This document shows, one piece after another, positions 16,965 through 26,828 of a DNA stretch of 43,079 nucleotides (positions are counted from its first letter, which is position 1; every line of letters begins with the position of its first letter). The position numbers and the translations under genes are program-made. The stretch covers positions 1 through 43,079 of the forward strand of contig NZ_SCSK01000023.1 of assembly GCF_004297875.1 (NCBI RefSeq), read 5' to 3'. Source of the stretch: Pandoraea sp. Lineage in GTDB: Bacteria; Pseudomonadota; Gammaproteobacteria; Burkholderiales; Burkholderiaceae. The notes beneath the pieces are model-generated. The model was not told where the DNA came from, searched no databases, and saw only the letters and a program-made list of their open reading frames with translations.

Positions 16965-17861
16965 GTGGCAGCACCCACACAGATCACGAAGCGAATCGGT
17001 TTCTCGCTCGCGCTATGCCTGTTGCGCATTCTGGCGTTGATGCCATACGGTGTCTCGGCGCGGCTCGGTAACGTCCTGGGCACGCTCCTGTATCAGATTC
17101 CCAGCTCACGCAAGCGTATCGTTCACACGAACCTGCGGCTGTGTTTCCCGAACCGGAGTGCGCAGGAATACGAACGGCTCGCCCTAGCAAACTTTCGCCA
17201 CGTCATCCGCAGTTATGTCGAGCGCGGTATCCAATGGTTCGGCAGCCGACGCGCCATCAGCAAGCTGGTGTGCGTCCAGAGCGCCATCGACTTGAGCGAA
17301 ACCGATCCGCCGCCGACCATTTACATGGGTTTTCATTTCGTGGCGATCGAGGCCGGCTCGATGATGTACTCGCTGAGCAACCCCATTGCCTCGCTCTACA
17401 CGCCGATGTCGAGCACTCGCGTCGATCAGCTGGCAAAACAGCAACGCGGCAGGTTCGGCGCGGAGATGATTTCACGCGCCGATAGCGCGCGCAGGACGCT
17501 CGCGACACTCAAGCGCGGCAAACCGGTAATGCTGGCCGCGGACATGGACCACGGCCACCGCGACTCCCTGTTCGTCCCGTTCTTCGGCGTGCCGGCCTGC
17601 ACACTGACATCGATCGCCCGCCTGGCCAAAGCCAGCGGCGCCCGCGTCGTGCCGTTCGTGACCGAGGTGCTGCCCGGCTACCAGGGTTACAAGATGACGA
17701 TTTTCGCGGCGCTGGCCGATTACCCGAGCCATGATCTCCAGGAAGATGCGCGCCGCATGAACGCGTTTCTCGAAGAACAGGTGCGCCGCATGCCGGATCA
17801 GTACTACTGGGTGCATCGTCGCTTCAAGACGCGCCCTCACGGCGAGCCTCCGGTCTATTGA
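16965..17861 (+). CDS. lpxL: Lipid A biosynthesis acyltransferase (LpxL/HtrB family)
   Basis: Adds a secondary acyl chain to lipid A at the inner membrane. The 298-residue protein starts at a GTG at 16965; no better ATG or clear ribosome site exists. It has an N-terminal hydrophobic helix (FSLALCLLRILALMP), the block SSRKRIVHTNLRLCFP, the catalytic HX4E motif H124-E129 in GFHFVAIEAG, and the later block MLAADMDHGHRDSLFVPFFG. LpxL versus LpxM/LpxP specificity cannot be read. It follows the small hypothetical gene closely. Confidence 0.9.
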   Translation: MAAPTQITKRIGFSLALCLLRILALMPYGVSARLGNVLGTLLYQIPSSRKRIVHTNLRLCFPNRSAQEYERLALANFRHVIRSYVERGIQWFGSRRAISKLVCVQSAIDLSETDPPPTIYMGFHFVAIEAGSMMYSLSNPIASLYTPMSSTRVDQLAKQQRGRFGAEMISRADSARRTLATLKRGKPVMLAADMDHGHRDSLFVPFFGVPACTLTSIARLAKASGARVVPFVTEVLPGYQGYKMTIFAALADYPSHDLQEDARRMNAFLEEQVRRMPDQYYWVHRRFKTRPHGEPPVY

Positions 17862-17883
17862 CGATCCATCGCGAGCCGGCGAT

Positions 17884-18183
17884 TCAAGCCGGGCGCTCCT
17901 GCACCAGCACCCACGGCGACACCACCACAGCCCACAGCGACGGCGAGCGGCTCGCATAATCGGCGGCGGTGTCGGCCGACATTCGTTCGAGCAGCCCGCC
18001 GGCCAGCCACGCCGCGACCTGCTGCGAAGCATCGCTGGCCATGGCCTCGGCGACCGACACCAGATCGAGCTCGCGCGTGACGTGCAGCAATACGCCGCGC
18101 GCGAAAAATTTCTCCAGTTCGCGCCATTCGATGCGCGCCGTCTCGCCGAGTAGCTGAAGATAAAGCGGGCTGGGTTGTTCCAC
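17884..18183 (-). CDS. DUF2288 family protein
   Basis: A 99-residue protein. The chosen GTG at 18183 has AAGGA six bases upstream and yields the N-terminus (M)EQPSPLYLQLLGETARIEW, which fits the family; the open frame to 18387 is probably untranslated. Recognisable blocks are WRELEKFFARGVLLHV and SLWAVVVSPWVLVQE. DUF2288 proteins are small, widespread in proteobacteria and of unknown function. It is convergent with lpxL. Confidence 0.8.
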   Translation of the reverse strand: MEQPSPLYLQLLGETARIEWRELEKFFARGVLLHVTRELDLVSVAEAMASDASQQVAAWLAGGLLERMSADTAADYASRSPSLWAVVVSPWVLVQERPA

Positions 18184-18617
18184 GACGAATCCTTGCCGCG
18201 CCGGGCGGCGCGCATAGAGCGAAAACAGCGCGCATTGTAGCGCGCCTGGCGTCGGCCGCTGCCCCCACGGGCTTGCGGTTTGCATGCAAGCGCGCAACAC
18301 CGAGCCTCGAGTCGTAGTCCGATATTTCTGTGTCACCTTGGCTGTGCCGCACACTGGCCGATCCTCGCCAGCCTTCGCGCCCGTCACGGCAGCCTGACCG
18401 ATACGCGTGCCCGAGCGGCGCCAGCGTGCCGTAGCGCTGCGACTTCATTGACAAATATCATGACCGCCCAACGCTGCTCGGCTATAAACGAGCTATCCGG
18501 CATCGAATTGCCAAGCCGGGCCGGCCACTGACGCCGCGCATCGGGCGCGAAACTATGCGCTTGGGGCGCAAGGCTCGCCAGCGGCACCTGAATCGATCAC
18601 AGCGAACCACACCCACC
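18184..18617. other. Intergenic region upstream of the efflux operon
   Basis: About 430 bases that should hold the promoters of DUF2288 and the export operon. A TTGACA at 18448-18453 is the only -35-like hexamer noted; no -10 sits at the right distance (TATAAA follows after 29 bases). No regulator gene, tRNA or repeat is visible. Confidence 0.35.
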
Positions 18618-20129
18618 ATGCGACGAGTCGTTCCGTCTCCTGGCAAATTGCCACGGCAGAGCACTGTGCCCGGCGCACGCGTGCCGTTTGGCGCGGCGCT
18701 GATCGTTTTGCTGGCCACTTGCGCCGGATGTGCCTCGCTGGTGCCGCCTTACGAGCGCCCGCCGCTACCGGTGCCCAACCGTTACCCTGCCGATGCAACG
18801 CCGGCAAGCCACGCCGCCACTGCCCCGATCGACTGGCGCGACTACTTCGTCGATACCGATTTGCAGGCTGTCATTGCACAAGCGCTCTCGCACAATCGCG
18901 ATCTGCGCGTGGCAGCACAACGCGTGGAAGCGGCCCGTGCCGCCTACGGCGTGCGCGCCGCCGATCAATTGCCGACGATTTCCGGCGGTGCAACTTACGC
19001 TCGCTTTCACGCGCCGGGCGGTCTCCTGAGCAGCCAGCCGCTGACTGCCAGCCTGTATGACCTGACCTTGACACAAAGCAGTTGGGAGCTCGATTTCTGG
19101 GGTCGCGTGCGCAGCCTCAAAGAAGCGGCGCTCGAGCAATTTCTTGCCAGCACCGCGGCGCGCCGGGCGGTCAGGCTCAGCCTGATCGCGCAAGTCGCCG
19201 ACGGTTTTCTGGTACTGCGCGAACTCGACGAACGCATCGCGCTGACGCGGCAGACGATTTCCAGCCGCCAGGCGTCGCTGCATATTTTCCGACGCCGCTA
19301 CCAGGTCGGCGCCATCTCCAAGCTGGAGCTCACGCAGGCGGAAATCCTACTGCAACAGGCACAGGCGTTAATGGCGCAATTGGAACAGTCGCGTGCGCTG
19401 GCCGCGCACACACTGGACCTGCTCGTCGGCGCGCCGACGGTTCTCCGGCCAGCCCCATATTCGCTGGATGATGACAGCATCTTGCCGCCTCGCGCCGGCT
19501 TGCCCTCGGAGCTATTGGAGAATCGCCCGGATATCGTCGCCGCCGAGCATCAGTTGCGCGCGGCACACGCCGACATCGGCGCGGCCAGGGCCGCGTTCTT
19601 TCCGCGTATCGCGCTCACGAGTTCGTTCGGCGCCGGCAGCACCGCGCTCGGTGATCTGTTCTCCGGCGGCAGCGCCATTTGGAGCTTCGTGCCGAGTCTG
19701 TCGCTGCCGATCTTCGATGCCGGGCGCAATCGCAGTAATCTGGCACTGGCGCGCGCCCGCGAGAACGAAGCCGTGGCGCAATACGAAAAGGCCATTCAGG
19801 CAGCATTTCGCGACGTCGCCGACGCCCTTGCCAAAGCGCATTGGCTCAGCGAGCGAATCACTATCGAACGCGACACCCTGGCCTCGCAAACGGAGCGGGC
19901 GCGTCTGGCCAAGCTGCGCTACGACAGCGGCGCCGCGCCATTCCTCGAGGTGCTCGATGCGCAGCGAGACATGCTCGCCGCGCAGCAGCAGTTGATACAG
20001 ACGCGTCGGGCTTTGCTCGAGAGCCGCGTCGCGCTTTTTATCGCGCTCGGGGGCGACACGTCTGGCGCCGTGAACGCCGCCAAACCGCGGGCCAATGACT
20101 CGTCAATGCAACGGGGCGTCTTGCCATGA
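18618..20129 (+). CDS. NodT-family outer-membrane efflux lipoprotein
   Basis: TolC-like outer-membrane channel of the RND/NodT type. From the ATG at 18618 (MRRVVPSPGK) it has 503 residues; an ATG at 18555 is also open and neither has a clear ribosome site. A signal sequence ends in a probable lipobox at AGC-ASLVPPYERP. Two OEP repeats follow: DTDLQAVIAQALSHNRDLRV to LTQAEILLQQAQALMAQLEQ, and LPSELLENRPDIVAAEHQLR to TLASQTERARLAKLRYDSG. Its stop overlaps the next start by ATGA, so it is translationally coupled with the HlyD gene. Confidence 0.92.
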   Translation: MRRVVPSPGKLPRQSTVPGARVPFGAALIVLLATCAGCASLVPPYERPPLPVPNRYPADATPASHAATAPIDWRDYFVDTDLQAVIAQALSHNRDLRVAAQRVEAARAAYGVRAADQLPTISGGATYARFHAPGGLLSSQPLTASLYDLTLTQSSWELDFWGRVRSLKEAALEQFLASTAARRAVRLSLIAQVADGFLVLRELDERIALTRQTISSRQASLHIFRRRYQVGAISKLELTQAEILLQQAQALMAQLEQSRALAAHTLDLLVGAPTVLRPAPYSLDDDSILPPRAGLPSELLENRPDIVAAEHQLRAAHADIGAARAAFFPRIALTSSFGAGSTALGDLFSGGSAIWSFVPSLSLPIFDAGRNRSNLALARARENEAVAQYEKAIQAAFRDVADALAKAHWLSERITIERDTLASQTERARLAKLRYDSGAAPFLEVLDAQRDMLAAQQQLIQTRRALLESRVALFIALGGDTSGAVNAAKPRANDSSMQRGVLP

Positions 20130-21199
20130 CTTCCATCAATCGAAAATTCCTATTGCTTGCGATCCTGCTGGCGGCGGCCGCAGCGCTCGGTTTCTACGCC
20201 TGGCACCAGTGGCGCAATGACAACCGCGCGGCGGGCCTGATCAGCGGCAACGGCCGCATCGAGGCGACCGAGATCGACGTGGCAACCAAGCTCCCGGGGC
20301 GCGTGGACGCCATCCTCGTGAACGAAGGCGATTTCGTGACAGCGGGACAGTTGCTGGCCAGCATGCAAGTGCAAGTACTCCAGGCGCAACTCGACGAGGC
20401 GCGCGCCCGGGCTCGGCAGGCCGCCGACAGCGTGCTGGCCATGCAAGCCCAGGTGGCTCAGCGCCAAAGCGATAAAGCGGTCGCACAGGCAGTGGTGGCG
20501 CAGCGTAAAAGCGAACTGGACGCGGCACAGCGCAGGCTCTCCCGCTCGCAGACGCTGTCTCGCGAAGGCGCGTCCTCGATGCAGGAACTCGACGACGATC
20601 GCGCCAGGGTGCGCAGCGTGCAGGCTGCCGTCGGCGCGGCTCTGGCGCAGGTCTCCGCCGCCCAGGCCGCTATCGATGCAGCCCGCGCCCAGCTGGTGGG
20701 AGCGCGCTCGGCCGTGCAGGCAGCGCAGGCCACTGTCGCGCGCGTGCAGGCCGACATCTCCGACAGCCAGCTCACCGCGCCCCGGGACGGTCGCATCCAG
20801 TATCGGGTGGCCGAACCCGGCGAAGTGCTGCCGGCAGGCGGCAAAGTGCTCAATATGGTCGATCTGTCGGATGTCTACATTACGTTCTTCCTGCCAGAAA
20901 CGGTCGCGGGGCGCGTGGCGCAAGGCGCGCAGGTCCGCGTGATCCTCGACGCGGCGCCCGAATACGTGTTGCCCGCCCGCGTCACGTTCGTCTCGAGTAC
21001 CGCCCAATTCACCCCCAAGACGGTGGAAACCGCCAGCGAGCGACAAAAACTGATGTTCAAAGTGAAGGCGCGCATCGACCCGGATCTGTTGCGCCGGCAT
21101 CTTGCGCAAGTGAAAACCGGCCTGCCGGGCGTGGCCTGGGTCAGAACGGATCCGCAGGCCGCCTGGCCGGCCCGTCTGGCGCTGAAGGTCCCGCAGTGA
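20126..21199 (+). CDS. yhiI: HlyD/YhiI-type membrane fusion protein
   Basis: Periplasmic adaptor joining the ABC permeases to the outer-membrane factor. It has 357 residues, an N-terminal membrane anchor ([19 protein letters not shown]), a lipoyl half [20 protein letters not shown], an alanine/glutamine-rich coiled-coil hairpin around residues 90-205, and the second lipoyl half with [19 protein letters not shown]. The order HlyD, RbbA-like, YhhJ-like matches E. coli yhiI-rbbA-yhhJ. Both ends overlap neighbours by four bases. Confidence 0.9.
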   Translation: MTSINRKFLLLAILLAAAAALGFYAWHQWRNDNRAAGLISGNGRIEATEIDVATKLPGRVDAILVNEGDFVTAGQLLASMQVQVLQAQLDEARARARQAADSVLAMQAQVAQRQSDKAVAQAVVAQRKSELDAAQRRLSRSQTLSREGASSMQELDDDRARVRSVQAAVGAALAQVSAAQAAIDAARAQLVGARSAVQAAQATVARVQADISDSQLTAPRDGRIQYRVAEPGEVLPAGGKVLNMVDLSDVYITFFLPETVAGRVAQGAQVRVILDAAPEYVLPARVTFVSSTAQFTPKTVETASERQKLMFKVKARIDPDLLRRHLAQVKTGLPGVAWVRTDPQAAWPARLALKVPQ

Positions 21200-23946
21200 A
21201 TGCCGCCACGCCCTGCCCGCCGGTGGTGCGATTTCGCGACACCGTCTTGCGCTACGGCAAGACCATCGCGCTCGACAATCTCACGCTCGACATTCCCGCA
21301 GCAGCCGTCGTCGGTGTGATCGGGCCCGACGGCGTCGGCAAATCAAGTCTTCTCGCGCTGGCCGCAGGGGCGCGCGCGATTCAGCGGGGCCGCGTCGAAA
21401 CACTCGGCGGCGACATGAAATCGCGGCACCACCGCGAAAATGTCTGCCCGCGCATCGCCTATATGCCCCAGGGGTTGGGTAAAAACCTTTATCCGACGCT
21501 TTCGGTGGAGGAGAACCTGCGGTTCTTCGCGCGCCTGTTCGGCCATGGCTTGGCCGAGCAGCGCCGCCGCATCGACGCACTGACGCACAGTACCGGCCTG
21601 TACCCGTTCCTGGCACGCCCCGTGAGCAAACTCTCGGGAGGGATGAAACAGAAGCTTGGCCTGTGCTGCGCGCTGATCCACGATCCGGATCTGCTGATCC
21701 TGGACGAACCGACCACCGGGGTCGACCCGCTCGCGCGCGCGCAGTTCTGGGATCTGATCGCCCAAATTCGTACCGCACGCCCGCAAATGAGCGTGATCGT
21801 GGCGACTGCCTACATGGACGAAGCGCAACGCTTCGATCTGTTGGTTGCAATGGACGCCGGCCGCGTCCTGGCCACCGGCACGCCGCATGCGCTGCTCGCG
21901 CAGACCGGCACCACATCTCTCGAGACCGCGTTCATCGAACTGCTGCCACCGGCGCGCAGGCAAGGCCACGTTCGCCCGCCAATGGTCCGTGCGCAGGCAC
22001 TGCAAGACGCAGACATCGCGGTCGAGGCGCGCGATCTGACCATGCGGTTCGGCGACTTCGTCGCGGTCGACCGCGTCACTTTCCAGATCAGGCGGGGCGA
22101 GATTTTCGGCTTTATCGGCTCCAACGGGTGCGGCAAATCGACCACCATGAAAATGCTGACCGGCCTGCTGCCGGCCAGCGGCGGGTCCGCGCTGCTGCTC
22201 GGCCGGGAAGTGGCGCCCGAGGACATCGACACGCGCCGGCGCGTCGGCTACATGTCGCAGACCTTCTCGCTGTATGGCGAGCTGACGGTGCGCCAAAACC
22301 TTGCGCTGCACGCGCGCCTGTTCAATGTGCCGCCAACGCAGATCGCCGGCCGGGTGACCGATATGGCCGCGCGCTTTGGCCTGAATGACGTGCTGGAGAT
22401 CTTGCCCGAGCGCCTGCCGCTGGGAGTGCGCCAGCGGCTGTCGCTGGCCGTGGCCATGGTGCACAAGCCGGAGTTGCTGATCCTCGACGAACCAACTTCG
22501 GGGGTCGATCCGATCGCGCGGGACAATTTCTGGCAGTTGATGATCGAATTGGCCCATCGCGATCGGGTAACGATCTTCATATCCACCCACCTGATGAACG
22601 AGGCCGAGCGGTGCGACCGGATCTCGCTGATGCATGCCGGGCGCGTTCTGGCCAGCGGCGCGCCGGGCGAGCTGATCGAGGCACGCGGCGCGGCGTCGCT
22701 GGAGCAGGCGTTCATCGATTATCTGAGCGAGGCGATCGGCCAGTCGGCGAGCGAGGAGATCGCACCGCCGGCGGCAATCGATGCGCCGGCTGCCGCCCCC
22801 GCGGCACCCGCGCGGCGGCGGCGCTTCAGCCCGGCGCGCGCGCTCGCCTATATGTGGCGCGAAGCCCTGGAATTGCGACGCGACCCGCTGCGTGCCGCGC
22901 TGGCCTTGCTCGGCTCGCTCGTGCTGATGTGCGTGATCGGCTTCGGGATCAGTCTCGACGTCGAGCGCCTGACCTTTGCGGTGCTCGATCGGGATCAGAC
23001 CGAGCTGAGCCGCGACTACGTGTCGAGTCTCGCGGGCTCGCGCTACTTTCACGAACAGGCGCCACTGTCGAGCTACCGCGATCTGGACAGCCATATGCGC
23101 AGCGGGGCGCTATCGCTGGCCATCGAAATCCCGCCTGACTTCTCGCGCGACCTGCGACGCGGCACCACCGCCCAGATCGGCGTGTGGATCGACGGCGCCA
23201 TGCCGCAACGTGCCGAGACGATTCGCGGCTATGTCCTGGGCATGCATCAAACCTGGCTGCTCGACCAAGCCCTGCACCGGCTCGGCGCGGTACCCGCCTC
23301 GTCGCTCGACATCGAAACGCGCTTTCGCTACAACCCGGACGTCAAGAGCATGCCGGCCATGGTGCCCACCGTCATCCCGCTGCTGCTGATGATGCTGCCC
23401 TCGATGCTCACGGCGCTGGCGGTGGTGCGCGAGCGCGAGCTCGGCTCGATCATCAATTTCTATGTCACGCCGGTCACCCGTGGCGAATTCCTGCTCGGCA
23501 AGCAGGTCCCCTACGTCATCCTGGCCATGCTGAACTTCCTGCTGATGACGTTACTGGCGAGATACGCATTCGGCGTGCCGGTCAAGGGAAGCTTCATGAC
23601 CCTGCTCGGGGCCGCGCTCATCTTCAACATCATCTCGACCGGTTTTGGGCTACTGGCATCGACCTTCACCCGCAGCCAGGTCGCGGCGATGTTCTTCACC
23701 TTGATCGGCACGCTGATACCGGCGGTCGAATTCTCCGGCATGATCAATCCGCTGTCGTCGCTCGAAGGCGGCGGGCGGCTGATCGGCCTGGTCTATCCAG
23801 CGACCTACATGTTCACCATCAGCCGCGGCGTGATCAACAAGGCCCTGGGTTTTGGCGACTTGCACGCCCAATTCTGGCCACTGTTCGCCGCCGTGCCGGT
23901 GGTGCTGGGCGCCACGCTCCTGTTGCTCAGGAAACAGGAGAAATGA
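21196..23946 (+). CDS. rbbA: RbbA-like ABC ATPase-permease fusion
   Basis: A 916-residue protein with two ATPase domains fused to an ABC-2 permease, the architecture and length of E. coli RbbA (YhiH). NBD1: Walker [10 protein letters not shown] (43-51), LSGGM signature at 146-150, Walker B LLILDE at 166-171. NBD2: GSNGCGKS (308-315), degenerate signature LPLGV (407-411), LLILDE at 427-432. The permease part begins near residue 545 and ends with about five helices including a P-rich loop. The GTG start at 21196 overlaps the HlyD stop (GTGA). E. coli RbbA was named for ribosome association, but this operon context favours export. Confidence 0.9.
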   Translation: MNAATPCPPVVRFRDTVLRYGKTIALDNLTLDIPAAAVVGVIGPDGVGKSSLLALAAGARAIQRGRVETLGGDMKSRHHRENVCPRIAYMPQGLGKNLYPTLSVEENLRFFARLFGHGLAEQRRRIDALTHSTGLYPFLARPVSKLSGGMKQKLGLCCALIHDPDLLILDEPTTGVDPLARAQFWDLIAQIRTARPQMSVIVATAYMDEAQRFDLLVAMDAGRVLATGTPHALLAQTGTTSLETAFIELLPPARRQGHVRPPMVRAQALQDADIAVEARDLTMRFGDFVAVDRVTFQIRRGEIFGFIGSNGCGKSTTMKMLTGLLPASGGSALLLGREVAPEDIDTRRRVGYMSQTFSLYGELTVRQNLALHARLFNVPPTQIAGRVTDMAARFGLNDVLEILPERLPLGVRQRLSLAVAMVHKPELLILDEPTSGVDPIARDNFWQLMIELAHRDRVTIFISTHLMNEAERCDRISLMHAGRVLASGAPGELIEARGAASLEQAFIDYLSEAIGQSASEEIAPPAAIDAPAAAPAAPARRRRFSPARALAYMWREALELRRDPLRAALALLGSLVLMCVIGFGISLDVERLTFAVLDRDQTELSRDYVSSLAGSRYFHEQAPLSSYRDLDSHMRSGALSLAIEIPPDFSRDLRRGTTAQIGVWIDGAMPQRAETIRGYVLGMHQTWLLDQALHRLGAVPASSLDIETRFRYNPDVKSMPAMVPTVIPLLLMMLPSMLTALAVVRERELGSIINFYVTPVTRGEFLLGKQVPYVILAMLNFLLMTLLARYAFGVPVKGSFMTLLGAALIFNIISTGFGLLASTFTRSQVAAMFFTLIGTLIPAVEFSGMINPLSSLEGGGRLIGLVYPATYMFTISRGVINKALGFGDLHAQFWPLFAAVPVVLGATLLLLRKQEK

Positions 23947-23948
23947 TC

Positions 23949-25073
23949 ATGCGCAGGCTATCGAACATCTACCGGCTGGGCCTGAAGGAATTCTGGAGCC
24001 TGCTGCGCGACCCGTTCCTGCTGGTGCTTATTGTCTATACGTTTACGGCGGCGATCTACGCGGCAGCCACCGCGCAGCCCGATACGCTGCACCTGGCTCC
24101 GATCGCCATCGTCGACGAGGACGCCTCGCCGCTGTCCACGCGTATCTCGGCGGCGTTCTTTCCGCCGCAGTTCAAGGCACCGCTGATGATCACGCCGGCG
24201 CAGGTGGACCGCGGCCTGGATGCGGGCGACTATACTTTCGCGCTCGACATTCCGCCCAACTTCCAGCGCGACATCCTCGCCGGCAAGCCCGCCCAGATTC
24301 AGCTCAACGTCGACGCCACGCGCATGAGCCAGGCTTTCACCGGCAGCGGATACATCCAGCAAATCGTGACCAGCGAGGTCGACGAATTTCTGCAGCATTA
24401 CCGCGGGACCGCCGCGCTGCCGGTCGACCTGGCGGTGCACATGCGCTTCAACCCGAATCTCGAACATTCGTGGTTCGGCGCCCTCATGGAAGTCATCAAC
24501 AATATCACCATGCTTTCCATCATTTTGACCGGCGCGGCGCTCATCCGCGAGCGCGAGCACGGCACCATCGAGCACTTGCTGGTCATGCCGGTGACGCCCG
24601 TCGAGATCATGCTGGCCAAGATATGGTCGATGGGCGTAGTCGTGTTGGTCGCTGCCGCATTTTCGCTGACGTTCGTCGTGCGCGGCGCGCTGCATGTGCC
24701 GATCGAGGGATCCATGGCGTTGTTCCTGCTGGGCGCCGCGCTGCACCTGTTCGCCACCACCTCGATGGGCATTCTGATGGCCACGCTGGCACGCAGCATG
24801 CCCCAGTTCGGCATGCTCATGGTGCTGGTGCTGCTGCCTATGGAGATGCTGTCCGGCGGCCTGACGCCCCGCGAGAGCATGCCGGCGATCGTGCGATACG
24901 TCATGCTGGCCGCGCCCACCACCCATTTTGTCGAACTGGGACAGGCGATCCTGTATCGCGGCGCGGGTATCGACGTTGTCTGGAAGCCGTTTCTCGCCTT
25001 GCTGTTCATCGGATCGGTGTTGTTTGCGATTTCCCTGCGGCGCTTTCGCCGCACCCTGAGCCAAATTGCTTAG
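23949..25073 (+). CDS. yhhJ: YhhJ-like ABC-2 permease
   Basis: Membrane permease of 374 residues, the same length as E. coli YhhJ. The ATG at 23949 is preferred over one at 23943 because GGAG lies 8 bases before it. It has an N-terminal helix (PFLLVLIVYTFTAAIYAA), a large extracytoplasmic domain, then five helices with IREREHGTIEHLLVMPVTPV, the ABC-2 coupling signature. It pairs with the permease half of the RbbA-like protein. The next gene starts 30 bases later. Confidence 0.92.
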   Translation: MRRLSNIYRLGLKEFWSLLRDPFLLVLIVYTFTAAIYAAATAQPDTLHLAPIAIVDEDASPLSTRISAAFFPPQFKAPLMITPAQVDRGLDAGDYTFALDIPPNFQRDILAGKPAQIQLNVDATRMSQAFTGSGYIQQIVTSEVDEFLQHYRGTAALPVDLAVHMRFNPNLEHSWFGALMEVINNITMLSIILTGAALIREREHGTIEHLLVMPVTPVEIMLAKIWSMGVVVLVAAAFSLTFVVRGALHVPIEGSMALFLLGAALHLFATTSMGILMATLARSMPQFGMLMVLVLLPMEMLSGGLTPRESMPAIVRYVMLAAPTTHFVELGQAILYRGAGIDVVWKPFLALLFIGSVLFAISLRRFRRTLSQIA

Positions 25074-25103
25074 CGTCGCCCAAGCGCCCCCCGGGAGACT
25101 CCC

Positions 25104-25724
25104 TTGATTGCCATTGCCGGCCTCTTCGTCGCGATCCTTTTGCTCAACGTCATTCCGGCCTTCGCGCCGCCGACGTGGATGGCAATGTCATGGATCGGCT
25201 TTCACCAGCCCGAACGCAACCCGCTGCTGCTGGCCATCGTCGCCGCCGGCGCCGCGACGACCGGACGCCTGCTGCTCGCACGCGGCGCAACGTGGCTCGT
25301 GCGGGGCCATCTGATGCGCGACGCCGACCGGCGGAACATCGATGTCGTCAAAGCATGGCTTGAAAAAAGAAAGGCGGTAACAGCCGCCGCACTATTGCTG
25401 TACGCGTTCAGTCCGTTTCCATCGAACTACCTGTTCATCGCCTACGGCCTGACCAACCTGCGCCTGTGGCTTATCGCCGTGCCGTTCTTTTTCGGGCGTC
25501 TGGCGAGCTATGCGGCCTGGGCGCATTTCGCCCAGTTGGCTCACGCCTACTTTGACACCGAAACACGTCTCGAAGGCAAATACCTGGGCGGTTACTTTAT
25601 CGTTACCCAGTTGATCTTTCTTGGCTTGGTATTCCTTCTGACCCGCGTCGACTGGGAGCTCGCCATCAACGAGCATCGGCTGCGCCTGCGCAAACCGACA
25701 ACCCGCGCGAACGGCGCTGATTAA
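25104..25724 (+). CDS. Integral membrane protein, possibly VTT/DedA-like
   Basis: A 206-residue polytopic protein. The start is TTG at 25104, with GGGAG six bases before it. Helices include IAIAGLFVAILLLNVIPAF and LGGYFIVTQLIFLGLVFLL; a central block AFSPFPSNYLFIAYGLTNLR and PFFFGRLASYAAW recalls VTT (SNARE-associated) proteins. The family match is tentative. It closely follows yhhJ and is probably the last gene of the export operon; a link to the exporter is inference from position. Confidence 0.65.
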   Translation: MIAIAGLFVAILLLNVIPAFAPPTWMAMSWIGFHQPERNPLLLAIVAAGAATTGRLLLARGATWLVRGHLMRDADRRNIDVVKAWLEKRKAVTAAALLLYAFSPFPSNYLFIAYGLTNLRLWLIAVPFFFGRLASYAAWAHFAQLAHAYFDTETRLEGKYLGGYFIVTQLIFLGLVFLLTRVDWELAINEHRLRLRKPTTRANGAD

Positions 25725-25811
25725 GTCATCCGTCTAACCCTTGGTATTTCGGCGGATATCAATCGCGACGCTACAACACGGCGCCAGCTTCAGAAAATCC
25801 TTGCTGGTCCA

Positions 25812-26759
25812 CTACATTTTTCTTGAGGCGCTATTGGTCGTCGTGACCACGGCCCTGGCCATCAGCTCGTCCAGGACGCGCGGGCGATAGCGATTGGGGG
25901 CCGTGATCGCGTAAAAGTTTTCCGTGAGTTCGGTGGCAACGCCCACCACCACCAAACGCCCGCTGCGCAACTCGTCCTGCACCACGACCTCCGGCAAAAG
26001 AGTAAGCCAGTCACTGTCCCGGGCAACCAGACGCAACATCGCCATATCGTCGACCTCGGCGCGTATGCGCGGCTCCACCGCCGCGCTCGCGCAGAGCGCA
26101 TCGAACTGTGCCCTGACGGCATGCCGCACGCCGGGCACCGCCATCTCCACGCCATGCAATCCGTCAGGAATATTTAATTGACGACCCTGCCAGATTTCTG
26201 CGCGACCGACCACCGACATCGGCTGGCTGCCCAGCCGCTGGCAATGCAGCGGCTGCTCCGGATCGGCCGGTACCGCCTCGTTGGCCAGCACCACGTCGAG
26301 TTGATGATGCTGCAGCCGATCCAGCAACCCGCCCAACAGCCCCGACTCCAACGTCAACGTGACGGACGGGTCGGTCAGCAGCGGGCTCAACCAGTTTTCC
26401 TGATAGTTGCGGGAGAGCGTTGCCACGCTGCCGACGCGCAAGCGGGTGACGCCTTCGCTACCGCCGCTCAGGCGGCCCAGCATCTCCGCGCCGAGATCGA
26501 AAATACTGTCAGCGTAAGTCGCCACTAAGTGACCGGTGTCGGTGAGCTTGAGACGCCGGCCCTCGCGTTCGAACAGTGGCTGTCCAAGGCGCTCCTCCAA
26601 CTGCCGGATTTGCGCGGACAGCGCCGACTGGGAGACGTGCAGTTGTTTGGCGGTACGGCTGAGGTGGCCTGACCTGGCGACGCACCAAAAGTAGAAAAGG
26701 TGATGGAAATTCAAGCGGTCGACGCCGAATTGTTCTGTTTTAATTTCGTTAATGTTCAT
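25812..26759 (-). CDS. LysR-family regulator, divergent from dabB
   Basis: LysR-type regulator of 315 residues. The N-terminal helix-turn-helix region LNFHHLFYFWCVARSGHLSR and SQSALSAQIRQLEERLGQPL closely resembles the NhaR branch. The effector domain follows from about residue 105. Most NhaR-like proteins begin at the NFHHL block, so the first 16 residues (MNINEIKTEQFGVDRL) may be leader, with TTG at 26714 as an alternative start; neither has a ribosome site. It is divergent from dabBA, which it most likely controls. Confidence 0.88.
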   Translation of the reverse strand: MNINEIKTEQFGVDRLNFHHLFYFWCVARSGHLSRTAKQLHVSQSALSAQIRQLEERLGQPLFEREGRRLKLTDTGHLVATYADSIFDLGAEMLGRLSGGSEGVTRLRVGSVATLSRNYQENWLSPLLTDPSVTLTLESGLLGGLLDRLQHHQLDVVLANEAVPADPEQPLHCQRLGSQPMSVVGRAEIWQGRQLNIPDGLHGVEMAVPGVRHAVRAQFDALCASAAVEPRIRAEVDDMAMLRLVARDSDWLTLLPEVVVQDELRSGRLVVVGVATELTENFYAITAPNRYRPRVLDELMARAVVTTTNSASRKM

Positions 26760-26781
26760 ATATATCTATTTTACAGAACAT
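26731..26781. promoter_or_regulatory. Candidate LysR operator between lysR and dabB
   Basis: Inverted repeat TGTTCTGT (26731-26738) and ACAGAACA (26773-26780), with a third half-site TGTTCATA at 26753. Half-sites are about 20-22 bases apart, two helical turns. The region is much richer in AT than its surroundings. Confidence 0.5.
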
Positions 26782-26828
26782 TTGTCGCGGTGCAATATCC
26801 TGCCTACCGACACTTCGTCCACTCGCTC

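Noticed and set aside
21343..23094. 583-residue minus-strand frame opposite rbbA
   Set aside because: Shadow of the ABC ATPase gene; no ribosome site or family sequence.
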